The notes under the pieces were generated by a model, which worked only from the letters and a program-made list of their open reading frames with translations, had not been told where the DNA came from and ran no database searches. A stretch of DNA of 64,000 nt from Xenorhabdus poinarii G6 (GTDB lineage Bacteria; Pseudomonadota; Gammaproteobacteria; Enterobacterales; Enterobacteriaceae), in assembly GCF_000968175.1 (NCBI RefSeq), contig NZ_FO704551.1:3038001-3102000 (forward strand), written 5' to 3'. Every line of letters begins with the position of its first letter. Within the stretch, counting starts at the first letter, position 1. A program made the translations under genes and the position numbers. Shown one piece after another: positions 1 to 9,894 of the stretch.

Positions 1-332
1 ACCATAATCGGGGTATTACTACGGTTACGCAGAGCGATGTGCAATACCGCACGATCTTCCGTACGATTAATTTTCTCACCAGAGAGCATACTGCGGATTG
101 CACTAGCTAACTCCGTTTCTTGCGCCAATGCCTGTAACTTTGCCAGTGTTTCTGCGGTAATACGGTTTTTGGAATAATCCACCAGGATTTGCTGATCGAA
201 TGTCGCAGAAAATGCGGTAAACCGTTCTTTATCCTGTTCAAACAGATCCCGCAAATGCACATTTTTCATCTGCTCAAAATGTTGTTGTAATGCTTTCCAG
301 GCTTCTGTCTGGCTTGGGTCGATGTTTTTCAT
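1..332 (-). CDS. pgi: Glucose-6-phosphate isomerase, N-terminal part (runs off the window)
   Basis: Cytosolic enzyme interconverting glucose-6-phosphate and fructose-6-phosphate in glycolysis and gluconeogenesis. Only the first 110 or so residues are inside the window; the reading frame starts at the ATG complementary to 330-332 ([12 protein letters not shown]) and stays open to base 1. The visible part matches the Pgi N-terminus, including the [15 protein letters not shown] stretch that opens the sugar-isomerase fold. It is divergent from lysC, as in E. coli, which supports the call. Catalytic residues lie outside the window and cannot be checked. Confidence 0.93.
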   Translation of the reverse strand, partial: MKNIDPSQTEAWKALQQHFEQMKNVHLRDLFEQDKERFTAFSATFDQQILVDYSKNRITAETLAKLQALAQETELASAIRSMLSGEKINRTEDRAVLHIALRNRSNTPIM

Positions 333-610
333 AAGTTATGCTCTCTATCAACGATCAATAAACAATGCCAATAAACAATAGGAATACACAGATTGTAACG
401 GTTTAATGCTGTGATTTATCTCCCTTTCCTTGTGATTACTGATATTGGTCAAAATAGTCAACGATTTCCAGCCCTAATTATTGAGATAGGCAAAAACGAT
501 AATTTCATTTCCATCATGAAAATTATTGATACTTCGCTGTCAGGCATTGACTCAGTACACCCAACCCGATATTTCTAAAAGCCAATTTTCCGAACAAAAG
601 GCTATCTTTC
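333..610. other. pgi-lysC divergent intergenic region
   Basis: This 278-bp AT-rich spacer must hold the promoters of both pgi and lysC. In E. coli the lysC leader carries a lysine riboswitch. I looked for its conserved core (AGAGGNGC near the 5' side and the paired downstream motifs) on the plus strand and did not find it. A weak ribosome binding site (AAAAGG, about 595-602) precedes lysC. No convincing promoter was assigned. Confidence 0.5.
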
Positions 611-1984
611 ATGTGTGCTGTTTCCTCTCCTGACTCGCAGTATGTTGTCGCAAAATTCGGTGGTACGAGTGTGGCAGACTTTGATGCCATGAATAACTGC
701 GCCAATATTATTTTGGCAAACGCCAATGTCCGTGTGGTCGTTTTGTCAGCCTCCGCTGGCGTGACTAATTTGCTACTTGCGTTGGCCGCTGGCTGTGATG
801 GCGACAAGAGGGAGCGCGAGCTGAAACAGATTCGTGATATTCAATATGCCATTATTGATCAATTGGCCGAAGCGGAAGTGATCCGCGAGGAAATTGATCG
901 CCTGCTGGAAAATATTGAGATGCTGTCAGAAGCCGCATCGCTCGCAACGTCAGCAGCCTTGACCGATGAATTGGTTAGCCACGGTGAAATTATGTCCACG
1001 TTGCTGTTTGTGGAGTTGTTGCGTCAACGCCATGCTCATGCTGAGTGGTTTGATATCCGTCGGATCATGCGAACCAATGATAACTTTGGGCGGGCAGAGC
1101 CCGATGTTTTCCAGCTCCAGACTTTAGCGATGGAGTATCTGCATCCCCGCCTGAGCAATACCATCATCATTACACAGGGTTTTATTGGCAGAGAGGAAAA
1201 AGGCCGCACAACGACACTGGGACGAGGTGGCAGTGATTATACCGCCGCCTTGTTAGTCGAAGCGCTTGGTCTACAACGCGTTGATATCTGGACAGATGTT
1301 CCAGGTATCTATACCACCGATCCCCGTATTGTGCCTGCTGCTCATCGCATTGATAAAATTGCCTTTGATGAAGCAGCAGAAATGGCAACATTTGGTGCCA
1401 AAATCCTCCATCCTGCCACATTGTTACCTGCGATCCGCAGTGGGATCCCGGTATTTGTCGGTTCCAGCAAAGATCCACAAGCAGGCGGTACTGTGGTTTG
1501 TGATCACACCGAAAATCCTCCGCTGTTCCGTGCATTAGCGTTACGTCGCAGACAAACGTTGCTGACACTGCATAGCCTGAAAATGCTTCATGCCAGAGGT
1601 TTTCTGGCAGAAATCTTTACCCTACTGTCACGTCACAATATTTCAGTTGATCTGATTACCACGTCAGAAGTCAGCATCGCTTTGACGCTGGATACCACTG
1701 GCTCCACCAGCACGAATGGCAGTTTGCTGACCAATGCACTACTCACTGAGCTGACAACGTTATGTCGGGTCGAAGTCGAAGAAGATATGGCGCTGGTTGC
1801 CATTATTGGCAATGCGCTTTCGCAGGCACAAGGATTAGGAAAACGGGTCTTTGGCGTACTGGAATCTTTTCATATTCGCATGATCAGCTGTGGTGCAAGC
1901 AGCCATAATATCTGTCTGCTCGTTCCCGGTAAAGATGCGGAACAGGTGATCCAAACATTGCATCAGAGCTTGTTTGAAGCATAG
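611..1984 (+). CDS. lysC: Lysine-sensitive aspartokinase III
   Basis: Phosphorylates L-aspartate to aspartyl-4-phosphate, the first step to lysine, threonine and methionine. The 457-residue protein begins the kinase domain with the KFGGTSV phosphate-binding motif (K15) and carries the GRGGSDYTA substrate/nucleotide segment about residue 205. The last 150 residues form two ACT domains, the usual lysine-binding regulatory part. Length matches E. coli LysC (449). It is monofunctional, with no homoserine dehydrogenase domain. The expected leader riboswitch was not recognised, so control may be only allosteric or through another mechanism. The stop codon lies in the first copy of a short tandem repeat. 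Confidence 0.95.
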   Translation: MCAVSSPDSQYVVAKFGGTSVADFDAMNNCANIILANANVRVVVLSASAGVTNLLLALAAGCDGDKRERELKQIRDIQYAIIDQLAEAEVIREEIDRLLENIEMLSEAASLATSAALTDELVSHGEIMSTLLFVELLRQRHAHAEWFDIRRIMRTNDNFGRAEPDVFQLQTLAMEYLHPRLSNTIIITQGFIGREEKGRTTTLGRGGSDYTAALLVEALGLQRVDIWTDVPGIYTTDPRIVPAAHRIDKIAFDEAAEMATFGAKILHPATLLPAIRSGIPVFVGSSKDPQAGGTVVCDHTENPPLFRALALRRRQTLLTLHSLKMLHARGFLAEIFTLLSRHNISVDLITTSEVSIALTLDTTGSTSTNGSLLTNALLTELTTLCRVEVEEDMALVAIIGNALSQAQGLGKRVFGVLESFHIRMISCGASSHNICLLVPGKDAEQVIQTLHQSLFEA

Positions 1985-2028
1985 TGTCTTTTTTGAAGCA
2001 TAATGTTTTTTTGAAGCATAGTGTCTTT
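1973..2028 (+). repeat. Three tandem copies of an 18-19 bp unit at the lysC 3' end
   Basis: The core GAAGCATA occurs at 1976-1983, 1995-2002 and 2013-2020, each followed by a T-rich tail (AGTGTCTTT or AATGTTTTT). The first copy encodes the last lysC codons and stop; the others lie outside the gene. This looks like local slippage duplication of the gene end. Confidence 0.8.
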
Positions 2029-2166
2029 GTGACGCGTTGTGTAACGACACATCGGATGTGTTTTTCTTCTCTTTATCATCCATAATAATAAAACGAAAAC
2101 AAATTCCATTTTTTACCCATCGCAGCTACCATTGCTGCAATCAGATGATGATTCAGAGGGAACCTT

Positions 2167-2997
2167 ATGAACACAGCCGTTGCCAGCAAACGCACAAAAA
2201 AAGCTAAAATGACGACAAACAGTGCCGTTGCAAGCGGTCAGGTTCAATCGTTAAGTCGAGGTTTAACACTTTTGGAATATATTTCCGATTCTACCGTTGG
2301 CGTTACCTTGACTGATCTGGCCATCCAGGCCGGCTTGCCCAACTCCACGACTCATCGCCTTTTAACGACTTTACAGCAACACGGTTTTGTCCGCCAAATA
2401 GGGGATCTGGGATTATGGGTGATTGCTTCCCATGCGTTTGTGGTTGGCAGTAGTTTTCTACAAAGCCGCAATTTGATGGTCTTGGTTCATCCGATATTGC
2501 GTCAGTTAATGGAAGACTCAGGTGAAACCGTCAATCTCGCCATCCTGAACCTTGATGAATATGAGGCGGTGATTGTTGACCAAGTGCAATGCAATGCGCT
2601 GATGAGAATGTCCGCACCTATTGGCGGTAAGCTCCCGATGCATGCTTCTGGTGCCGGAAAAGCGCTGCTGTCTACGCTACCTGAACAAAAACGCCTGCAA
2701 TTGCTGCATAAGAAAGGAATGCACGCTTATACGCAACGTACCTGTACCACCGCGGCGGCATTAACAGACAATCTTGAACAGATCCGTAAGCAAGGATTTT
2801 CGTTTGATGATGAAGAACATGCATTAGGATTACGTTGTATTGCTGCTTGTATCTATGATGAACATCAAGAAGCTTTTGCCGCGATTTCCATTTCCGGCCC
2901 GATATCACGCATCTCTGATGATCAAGTGACTGAACTCGGAGCCCTTGTTATGCGAGCCGCAAAAGCAGTGAGTCGGGAATACGGTGGAATTAAGTGA
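2167..2997 (+). CDS. iclR: Acetate operon repressor IclR
   Basis: DNA-binding repressor of aceBAK, relieved by glyoxylate in E. coli. The 276-residue protein has an N-terminal winged helix-turn-helix (about residues 28-90, with PNSTTHRLLTTLQQHGFVRQ) and a C-terminal IclR effector domain containing GGKLPMHASGAGKA and SFDDEEHALGLRC. It matches E. coli IclR nearly end to end, including QVQSLSRGL, so the orthologue call is firm rather than a generic family assignment. The N-terminal 26 residues are basic and probably disordered. The ATG has an upstream GAGGGAA ribosome binding site. Its targets aceB, aceA and aceK lie nearby on the opposite strand. Confidence 0.94.
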   Translation: MNTAVASKRTKKAKMTTNSAVASGQVQSLSRGLTLLEYISDSTVGVTLTDLAIQAGLPNSTTHRLLTTLQQHGFVRQIGDLGLWVIASHAFVVGSSFLQSRNLMVLVHPILRQLMEDSGETVNLAILNLDEYEAVIVDQVQCNALMRMSAPIGGKLPMHASGAGKALLSTLPEQKRLQLLHKKGMHAYTQRTCTTAAALTDNLEQIRKQGFSFDDEEHALGLRCIAACIYDEHQEAFAAISISGPISRISDDQVTELGALVMRAAKAVSREYGGIK

Positions 2998-3075
2998 AGA
3001 ACATACCGGTTGTGGCCGTGGACGATTAAGGGATTTTAATCCCCTGGTGTTCTACATTAACGAGAAAAACTGCCA

Positions 3076-3717
3076 ATGGATAACTGGAAAACAACCGCAG
3101 AAACGATCCTGACCGACGGCCCTGTTGTCCCTGTCATTGTGATCAATGACATTGAACACGCGGTTCCTTTGGCAAAGGCGCTGGTTGCTGGTGGCATTCG
3201 TGTTTTGGAAGTCACATTAAGAACGGCGTGTGCGCTGGACGCGATTCGCTTAATCGCTCAAGAAGTTCCCGCTGCCATTATCGGTGCAGGCACAGTGCTC
3301 AATCCAGAACAACTGGCGGCGGTCACCGAAGCGGGTGCTCAATTTGCCATTAGCCCGGGATTAACCGATGCGCTGTTAAAGGCAGCAACTACCGGCTCAA
3401 TTCCGCTTATTCCGGGGATTGCCACGGTTTCTGAATTAATGTCAGGCATGAATAATGGCCTGCAATATTTTAAATTCTTCCCCGCAGAAGCAAGCGGTGG
3501 GGTTAACGCACTGAAAGCCATTGCTGGCCCATTCCCACATATCCGTTTCTACCCAACTGGTGGTATTTCTCCGGAAAATTATCGTGATTATCTGGCACTG
3601 GATAGTGTTCTGTGTATTGGTGGTTCGTGGCTGACACCAAGCGATGCACTGAAAAAAGGTGATTACGCCCACATAACAGAACTGGCACGCACCGCAATTG
3701 CAGGCGTAATAGCGTAA
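3076..3717 (+). CDS. eda: KDPG/KHG aldolase (2-dehydro-3-deoxy-phosphogluconate aldolase)
   Basis: Class I aldolase cleaving 2-keto-3-deoxy-6-phosphogluconate to pyruvate and glyceraldehyde-3-phosphate (Entner-Doudoroff pathway); it also splits 4-hydroxy-2-oxoglutarate to pyruvate and glyoxylate. The 213-residue protein keeps the Schiff-base lysine K133 in YFKFFPAE and the catalytic E45 in VLEVTLR, at the same positions as in E. coli Eda, plus GAGTVL and the phosphate-binding YPTGGI segment. It lies 78 bp after iclR on the same strand. In E. coli this interval holds arpA and eda is elsewhere beside edd; no edd is visible here. Glyoxylate production gives a possible functional link to the neighbouring glyoxylate-bypass genes; this is inference. 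Confidence 0.94.
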   Translation: MDNWKTTAETILTDGPVVPVIVINDIEHAVPLAKALVAGGIRVLEVTLRTACALDAIRLIAQEVPAAIIGAGTVLNPEQLAAVTEAGAQFAISPGLTDALLKAATTGSIPLIPGIATVSELMSGMNNGLQYFKFFPAEASGGVNALKAIAGPFPHIRFYPTGGISPENYRDYLALDSVLCIGGSWLTPSDALKKGDYAHITELARTAIAGVIA

Positions 3718-3785
3718 TTGGCTTATTGAAATATTTTTTAGGTGGGAAGGAGTAAAGCCGCTACCATTGGCATTATTATCCGCCA

Positions 3786-5537
3786 CTATCGAATATCGCG
3801 GTTGATGGTTTTTATTTCATTGCGCTGACTGAAGCGCTGCCTGCGACGATAAGCAAAAACATCTTCGACATGCCCGTTTTTGATACGCTCTTGCAATGCT
3901 CGCCAATAATCTGCTTTGAATAAATCACTGTGACTTTCTTCAAAATAAGAACGGATGCGCTTGTCAGTACATAAAAAATACCGGAATTCTTCTGGAAAAA
4001 CATCGTTGGCAGCAACGCTGTACCAAGGCTCACTGGCCAATTCATCTTCTGGGTAGCGTGGTGGTGGAATATCCCGAAAATTGACTTCAGTCATGTAACA
4101 AATTTCATCATAATCGTAGAAAATCACTCTTCCGTGACGTGTTACCCCAAAATTTTTAAATAACATATCACCCGGGAAAATATTCGCAGCCGCTAATTGT
4201 TTAATGGCATTTCCATATTCTTCAATCACATCTTTCAATTGCGTTTCATTGACATGCTCCATGTAAATATTCAACGGTATCATTTTACGTTCCATATAAA
4301 GATGCTTGATCAAGATCTTATCGCCTAAATCTTCTAATTTTTCTGCGATCTCTCTTTGTAATTCTTCCATTAGCGCAGAACTGATATGACGTTTATCAAT
4401 AACAAAGTTTTCAAATTCCTGAGTATCCGCCATTCTGCCAACACGATCATGCTCTTTTACCAAGCGGTAGCATTCCTGAACCCGTTCTTGAGAAACTTCT
4501 TTCTGAGGGGCGAATTTGTCTTTAATAACCTTAAATACACGATCAAAGGAAGGCGAAGTAAAAACCAGCATCACCATACCTTTCACACCCGGCGCAATGG
4601 TAAATTGTTCCTGAGTAGCATGAATAAATGTCATATATTCACGGTAGTATTCGGTCTTTCCATGTTTCTGACAACCTATTGCCATGTATAACTCTGCCGT
4701 AGATTTCGTCGGAAGAATTTCGCGCAACCACGCCACTAACGCTGCTGGCAGAGGTGCGTAAACCATAAAATAGGAGCGGGCAAACCCAAAAACAATGCTG
4801 GCATCATCGTAATGGGTCAAACAGGTATCGATAAAAATGCCGCCCGATTCGTTGTGATGAATCGGCAACAAGAACGGATAAACCGCTGTTTTCATCCTGA
4901 TTTTTCCTACCAACCAGGCTGCTTTATTCCGGTAAAATAATTCATTAGCAATTTGGAATCTGGATTGTAGTAAATCACTTTCTGCAAAGGTATGCTGTAA
5001 ATATTGCGTGATATAACGAATATCCCGATCCAAATCTTCCCATTTAAGGCGTAATGGCAAATCATTGAAGATGGCTCGTAGCATTGACGCAAGATTATTC
5101 TCAGGAAAAAAGTCCCGTGATAATGGGCGAGAAATATGGCGAAAACGGGAAGGAGGCTGGGAAGAAAAGAGGTATAAGTTTTCTGGTTTCAAATTGCGGT
5201 GATGAAAAAAACGACAGTAAACCGAGTTAAAAAAACTTTCTGCAATTTCAAAACGTGGATAGTCGGGCAATAAACGGGTGTAAACAGCTTTAACTTCCGC
5301 AATGTAATCTTCGTCATGTTGCAATGAAGTGTGAATGCATTTCAATTGCTCCACCACTAACCCGACATGATGATCGTACAGGTTAATCCTCTTTTTCATG
5401 GCCTGTTGTACCGCAGGCCAATCAGCCTGTTCAAAACGTTGCTGGGCACCCGAAGTGACTTCCAGAAATCGGCCATATTGCGCATCAAATCCCTGCAAAA
5501 TGGTTTGTGCAATTAAATGTGCGAGATCTATTGCCAT
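3786..5537 (-). CDS. aceK: Isocitrate dehydrogenase kinase/phosphatase
   Basis: Bifunctional cytosolic enzyme that phosphorylates or dephosphorylates isocitrate dehydrogenase, directing isocitrate into the glyoxylate bypass during growth on acetate. At 583 residues it matches the family (578 in E. coli). The ATP-binding segment ([17 protein letters not shown]) lies about residue 320, with the ATP-contacting lysine in FKVIKDKF; the metal-binding YDYDEICYM motif is near residue 475. It is the last gene of aceB-aceA-aceK. A hairpin in the aceA-aceK gap probably lowers its expression. It converges with eda, leaving 68 bp between stops. Confidence 0.96.
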   Translation of the reverse strand: MAIDLAHLIAQTILQGFDAQYGRFLEVTSGAQQRFEQADWPAVQQAMKKRINLYDHHVGLVVEQLKCIHTSLQHDEDYIAEVKAVYTRLLPDYPRFEIAESFFNSVYCRFFHHRNLKPENLYLFSSQPPSRFRHISRPLSRDFFPENNLASMLRAIFNDLPLRLKWEDLDRDIRYITQYLQHTFAESDLLQSRFQIANELFYRNKAAWLVGKIRMKTAVYPFLLPIHHNESGGIFIDTCLTHYDDASIVFGFARSYFMVYAPLPAALVAWLREILPTKSTAELYMAIGCQKHGKTEYYREYMTFIHATQEQFTIAPGVKGMVMLVFTSPSFDRVFKVIKDKFAPQKEVSQERVQECYRLVKEHDRVGRMADTQEFENFVIDKRHISSALMEELQREIAEKLEDLGDKILIKHLYMERKMIPLNIYMEHVNETQLKDVIEEYGNAIKQLAAANIFPGDMLFKNFGVTRHGRVIFYDYDEICYMTEVNFRDIPPPRYPEDELASEPWYSVAANDVFPEEFRYFLCTDKRIRSYFEESHSDLFKADYWRALQERIKNGHVEDVFAYRRRQRFSQRNEIKTINRDIR

Positions 5538-5576
5538 CTTTAACCACCTTTATCCGATATCTATCCGATACGTAAA

Positions 5577-5600
5577 GGGGAATTCCGTTTGGAATCCCCC
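5577..5600 (-). terminator. Hairpin between aceA and aceK (attenuator-like)
   Basis: Read on the minus strand, a 10-bp stem (GGGGGATTCC with GGAATTCCCC, one G-U pair) closes an AAAC loop and is followed by TTTACG. It lies after the aceA stop and before the aceK start. The U tract is short, so partial termination or 3'-end protection of aceBA mRNA is more likely than full termination. This would fit the much lower AceK level known in E. coli. Confidence 0.65.
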
Positions 5601-5628
5601 TGTTACCTGGCTTCTACCAATATTGAAA

Positions 5629-6936
5629 TTAGAATTGCTGTTCCTCAGTTGATCCGGTCAGGGCAGTCACAGAAGCGCCTTCTCCTTGAATAATCGTCGT
5701 TACTTTATCAAAATACCCGGTTCCGACTTCCTGCTGATGTGAGGAGAATGTATAACCTCGCTCAAGAGCGGCAAATTCTTGCTCCTGAACTTTTTCTACA
5801 TAATGTTTCATGCCTTCACCACGTGCATAGTCGTATGCCAAGTCAAACATGTTGAACCACATATTGTGGATACCTGCTAATGTGATGAACTGGAATTTAT
5901 ATCCCATCTCAGACAATTGATCCTGGAAACTGGCGATCGTTTTATCATCCAGATTCTTTTTCCAGTTGAAAGATGGGGAACAGTTATAAGCCAGTAATTT
6001 ACCCGGATATTTTGCATGAATAGACTCAGCAAAAAGGCGAGCCGCAGCAATGTCGGGGGTCGACGTTTCACACCAGACAACGTCGGCGTAAGGCGCGTAT
6101 GCCAATCCGCGACTGATTGCTTGTTCAATACCTGCTCGTGTGCAATAGAAACCTTCACAGGTTCTTTCCCCCGTAATGAATTCACGATCATAAGGATCGC
6201 AATCAGATGTCAGTAAATCGGCTGCATCTGCGTCAGTACGTGCAATTAACAATGTTGGTACACCAGAAACATCCGCGGCTAAGCGCGCGGCCACCAGTTT
6301 CTGAATGGCTTCTTGAGTCGGCACTAATACTTTGCCCCCCATATGCCCGCATTTTTTCACCGCAGCCAGTTGATCCTCGAAATGCACTGCGGCGGCACCC
6401 ACTTCAATCATGGCTTTCATCAGCTCAAATGCGTTGAGTACACCGCCAAATCCCGCTTCTGCATCTGCGACAATCGGTAAGAAATAGTCAATATATTCTT
6501 GGCTGTCGGGATCGACGCCGTTTGACCATTGGATCTGATCTGCTCGACGGAAGCTATTGTTGATACGTTTGATCACATTGGGTACAGAATCAACCGGATA
6601 TAATGATTGATCGGGATACATACTGGATGCGGTGTTCGCGTCTGCCGCAACTTGCCAGCCGGAAAGGTAAATCGCCTCAATGCCCGCTTTAGCCTGCTGA
6701 AGTGCCTGACCCCCTGTCAGGGCTCCAAGTGCATTTACATAGCCTTTTTTCGCACTGCCATTCAGCAATGCCCACAACTTTTTCGCACCCCTTTGCGCCA
6801 AAGTGTGTTCAGGATTCAGAGAGCCGCGTAATTTAACGACATTTTCAGCACTGTACGGACGAGTAATACCTTTCCAACGCGGTTGTTGCCATTCTTGCTC
6901 CAATTGGGCGATTTGTTGTTTCCGGGAAATGGTCAT
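5629..6936 (-). CDS. aceA: Isocitrate lyase
   Basis: Cleaves isocitrate to succinate and glyoxylate, the first glyoxylate-bypass reaction. The 435-residue protein has the signature KKCGHMGGK with the catalytic cysteine at 196, the metal-binding region around [11 protein letters not shown] (about 155-165) and a C-terminal helix typical of the tetrameric enzyme. Length matches E. coli AceA (434). The ATG has an AGGAAG ribosome binding site. It follows aceB by 85 bp, a spacer holding a 14-bp-period duplication of TTTTTAAGGTAAT (6986-7012) of unknown role. Confidence 0.97.
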   Translation of the reverse strand: MTISRKQQIAQLEQEWQQPRWKGITRPYSAENVVKLRGSLNPEHTLAQRGAKKLWALLNGSAKKGYVNALGALTGGQALQQAKAGIEAIYLSGWQVAADANTASSMYPDQSLYPVDSVPNVIKRINNSFRRADQIQWSNGVDPDSQEYIDYFLPIVADAEAGFGGVLNAFELMKAMIEVGAAAVHFEDQLAAVKKCGHMGGKVLVPTQEAIQKLVAARLAADVSGVPTLLIARTDADAADLLTSDCDPYDREFITGERTCEGFYCTRAGIEQAISRGLAYAPYADVVWCETSTPDIAAARLFAESIHAKYPGKLLAYNCSPSFNWKKNLDDKTIASFQDQLSEMGYKFQFITLAGIHNMWFNMFDLAYDYARGEGMKHYVEKVQEQEFAALERGYTFSSHQQEVGTGYFDKVTTIIQGEGASVTALTGSTEEQQF

Positions 6937-7021
6937 GATGTTCTACTTCCTATTCTTAATTAGTCGGATGTTTTTGCCATTATTGTTTTTAAGGTAATAT
7001 TTTTAAGGTAATGTTTTTACA

Positions 7022-8617
7022 CTAATCTAATAACTGATAGCCTGGTAACGTCAGGAAATCAATTAAGTCATCCTGAGTGGTAATTCTTTCCATTAAATTA
7101 GATGCTTCCATAAACCTTCCTTGACTAAAACGCAATTCACCAACTTCCTGTTTAATCACCTCCAGCTCTTCTTTCAGCGTTGCCCTGAACAGCTCTTTTG
7201 TGACTTTTTTACCATCAGAGAGTGATTTTTCATGGCGAATCCATTGCCAAATGGACGTTCGGGAAATCTCTGCTGTCGCCGCATCTTCCATCAAACCATA
7301 AATCGGTACGCATCCATTTCCTGAAATCCAGGCTTCAATGTATTGAACGGCAACCCGAATATTGGCACGCATACCTTCTTCTGTTCTTTCTCCTGAACAA
7401 GGTGCCAGCAATTGCTCAGCCGTAATCACTTCATCTTCTTCACGCAACACGGTCAATTGGTTCTGATTCTCGCCCAATTTTGTATCAAAAACCGCCATAG
7501 CAATATCTGCCAGCCCTGGGTGTGCAACCCATGTTCCATCATGGCCGTTATTTGCTTCCAGCGCTTTATCTTCTCTGACTTTGTTTAAAACTTGTTGATT
7601 TTGTACAGGATCTTTACTGGGTATAAATGCTGACATTCCGCCCATCGCAAACGCACCGCGTTGATGGCAGGTTTTAATCAGCAAACGAGAATAAGCACTC
7701 AAGAAAGGTTGTGTCATGGTGACAGATTGGCGATCCGGTAAAACACGATTCGCATGGTTTTTCAGTGTCTTGATATAACTGAAAATATAGTCCCAACGTC
7801 CACAATTGAGTCCAACAATGTGATGGCGTAAGTAGTACAGAATTTCATCCATTTGGAATACGGCGGGTAATGTTTCAATCAATACCGTTGCTTTAATCGT
7901 CCCTTTTGGTAAGTTAAAACGTGACTCAGTAAAGCTAAAAATATCACTCCACCACTGTGCTTCATGGTAGCTTTGTATCTTTGGCAGATAAAAATAAGGC
8001 CCACTGCCTTTTTGCAGTAACTTCTGATGGTTTAAGTAGAAGTAGAGCGCAAAATCAAACAATCCACCAGAAATGGGTTCGTTCTTATAAAGAATGTGTT
8101 TCTCTGACAGGTGTAACCCTCTGACACGGGCAATCAATACCGCAGGGTTAGGTTTCAACACATAACGTTTTCCCTGCTCATTGGTATATGAGATCGTACC
8201 ATTCACGGCATCCCGCAGGTTAATTTGTCCATTGATGACCTTATCCCATTCAGGAGCCAAAGAGTCTTCAAAATCCGCCATAAATACCTTTACATTCGCA
8301 TTTAAGGCGTTGATAACCATTTTACGCTCTACAGGGCCAGTGATTTCAACACGACGATCGTTGAGATCATCCGGTATTCCCTGAATTTTCCAATCCCCCT
8401 TTCGAATGGAAGCTGTTTCCGAAATAAAGTCTGGTAATGCTCCATCATCTATTTTTTTCTGCCAACGTACACGTTCATCTAATAATTTTGTACGCCTGTC
8501 TGAAAATTCAAGGATTAAATCTTCTAAAAAGCGAATAGATTCAGGTGACAGCACCTGATTTTCTGCCTCGCCAAAAGGTTTAATAAAGGTTAATTTAGTG
8601 GCTGATGATTGCTGCAT
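7022..8617 (-). CDS. aceB: Malate synthase A
   Basis: Condenses glyoxylate with acetyl-CoA to give malate, the second glyoxylate-bypass reaction. The 531-residue length (533 in E. coli) and continuous similarity identify the A isoform rather than the longer GlcB (G isoform). Visible landmarks are VFMADFEDSLAP, the FYLPKIQSYHEA stretch, the LIETLPAVFQMDEI active-site region and GRWDYIFSYIK. First gene of the aceBAK operon; candidate promoter and IclR half-site lie immediately upstream. Confidence 0.97.
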   Translation of the reverse strand: MQQSSATKLTFIKPFGEAENQVLSPESIRFLEDLILEFSDRRTKLLDERVRWQKKIDDGALPDFISETASIRKGDWKIQGIPDDLNDRRVEITGPVERKMVINALNANVKVFMADFEDSLAPEWDKVINGQINLRDAVNGTISYTNEQGKRYVLKPNPAVLIARVRGLHLSEKHILYKNEPISGGLFDFALYFYLNHQKLLQKGSGPYFYLPKIQSYHEAQWWSDIFSFTESRFNLPKGTIKATVLIETLPAVFQMDEILYYLRHHIVGLNCGRWDYIFSYIKTLKNHANRVLPDRQSVTMTQPFLSAYSRLLIKTCHQRGAFAMGGMSAFIPSKDPVQNQQVLNKVREDKALEANNGHDGTWVAHPGLADIAMAVFDTKLGENQNQLTVLREEDEVITAEQLLAPCSGERTEEGMRANIRVAVQYIEAWISGNGCVPIYGLMEDAATAEISRTSIWQWIRHEKSLSDGKKVTKELFRATLKEELEVIKQEVGELRFSQGRFMEASNLMERITTQDDLIDFLTLPGYQLLD

Positions 8618-8690
8618 AATCTCCCCCGCTTCTTCTCTTTAAACACTCACCTGATCAAGCTTATCCAATCCAGACAATAAATCAAAAACC

Positions 8691-8734
8691 ATTTCCATTA
8701 TTTTAAATTTAAATAATTAATTGATTTCAATCAA
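8691..8734 (-). promoter_or_regulatory. Candidate aceBAK promoter with IclR half-site
   Basis: On the minus strand TTGATT (8729-8734) and TAAATT (8706-8711) are 17 bp apart, a fair sigma70 pair. TGGAAAT (8691-8697), one half of the E. coli IclR palindrome TGGAAATNATTTCCA, falls at the expected transcription start, where a repressor would block RNA polymerase; the other half is poorly conserved. The -35 box also sits in TTGATTTCAATCAA, an inverted repeat. Confidence 0.45.
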
Positions 8735-8881
8735 CAAGTTAAGTGGTTACAAAAGAACAAACATTAGAGGAAGTAAATTCCAAAAAATTAGCAAAGCAAT
8801 GTTAAGCTTTTGTTATACATGAAGATAATGGACGGCTGTCGAACAACAGAAAAGAAAGAGAAATTTAACAAAATGAGAAAT

Positions 8882-8899
8882 GGCTCGCTTCAGCAAGCC
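8882..8899 (-). terminator. Probable metA terminator
   Basis: GGCTTGC and GCGAGCC form a 7-bp stem (one G-U pair) with a TGAA loop on the minus strand, 30 bp after the metA stop. The following sequence is T-rich but interrupted. The plus strand has a better T run (TCATTTTTTCC), so it could also act in the other direction. Confidence 0.5.
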
Positions 8900-8928
8900 C
8901 TCATTTTTTCCTGAAAATTAAGTTTAGC

Positions 8929-9858
8929 TCAATCTATGGTGGGATTCATAAACGATAAATCATAAGGCGTAATTTGGTAGACATAGTAATTTAACCAATT
9001 TAAGAATAGTAAATGACCATGACTACGCCAAGTTGCAATGGGTTTATTTTCCGGATCATTATTAGGAAAATAATTAACAGGCAATTCAGGTTGCAAACCA
9101 GCCGTACAATCACGCCAATATTCTGCGGCTAATGTGCCAACATCATATTCAGGATGCCCCGTCACAAATACTTGTCTTTTATCTTTACTGGCAAAGAGAT
9201 AGGCCCCCGCCTCTTCCGAACTGGCTAAGATAGTTAAATCCGTATGTTCAAGAATTAACGATTCAGGAAAATCAGCAAAACGTGAATGAGGAGCAAAAAA
9301 TGTTTCATCAAATCCACGAGTTAATAGTGCCAGAGGATCTAAAGTTGAATGAGAATAAATACCCGATAGTTTAGTTTTCCGAGTATGTTTAGGCAGGCGA
9401 TAAAGAATTTTTAATGCCGCTTGAACGGCCCAACAAACAAAAAGTGTCGAAGTAACATGTTCTTTTGCCCAAGCTACGATTTTTTCAACTTCTTCCCAAT
9501 AAATGACATCTTCAAATTCAACAAGCCCTAAAGGGGCTCCGGTTACAATCAATCCATCAAAATTCTGATCTTTTATTGAATCAAAATCATAATAAAAGGT
9601 ATCTAAATGTTCGGTTGGCGTATTTTTACATTGGCGACTATCAATGCGTAATAATTGGATATCTATCTGGAGGGGCGTGTTAGATAATAACCGAATAAAT
9701 TGATTTTCAGTTTCTATCTTTTTTGGCATGAGGTTAAGTAGCAATACCTTCAATGGACGAATATTCTGAATACTAGCCCGTGTTGACGTCATAACAAAAA
9801 TGTTTTCATTACGAAGAATGTTCACCGCAGGTAATTCATCTGGTACACGAATTGGCAT
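8929..9858 (-). CDS. metA: Homoserine O-succinyltransferase
   Basis: Transfers a succinyl group from succinyl-CoA to L-homoserine, the committed step of methionine synthesis. The 309-residue protein equals E. coli MetA in length. Catalytic C142 (in VCWAVQA), H235 and E237 (in GHPEYD) are all present at the same numbers, as is the oxyanion-hole region around GAPLG. Whether it uses succinyl- or acetyl-CoA cannot be decided from family membership alone; similarity to the enterobacterial enzyme suggests succinyl-CoA. It lies between the rRNA operon and aceB as in E. coli. A MetJ-box-like sequence lies about 40 bp upstream. Confidence 0.95.
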   Translation of the reverse strand: MPIRVPDELPAVNILRNENIFVMTSTRASIQNIRPLKVLLLNLMPKKIETENQFIRLLSNTPLQIDIQLLRIDSRQCKNTPTEHLDTFYYDFDSIKDQNFDGLIVTGAPLGLVEFEDVIYWEEVEKIVAWAKEHVTSTLFVCWAVQAALKILYRLPKHTRKTKLSGIYSHSTLDPLALLTRGFDETFFAPHSRFADFPESLILEHTDLTILASSEEAGAYLFASKDKRQVFVTGHPEYDVGTLAAEYWRDCTAGLQPELPVNYFPNNDPENKPIATWRSHGHLLFLNWLNYYVYQITPYDLSFMNPTID

Positions 9859-9894
9859 GGCTCAAAACCTCAACTCTATTTAACTTGTACATTT

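Larger units (their letters stand above)
8618..8928 (-). other. metA-aceB intergenic region
   Basis: This 311-bp AT-rich spacer holds, in the direction of transcription, a metA terminator (8882-8899) and the candidate aceB promoter (8706-8734) with an IclR half-site. The central part, about 8735-8875, shows no coding signal or repeat that I can recognise. Confidence 0.6.

Noticed and set aside
333..610. Lysine riboswitch before lysC
   Set aside because: Expected by analogy with E. coli, but the conserved core sequence was not found.
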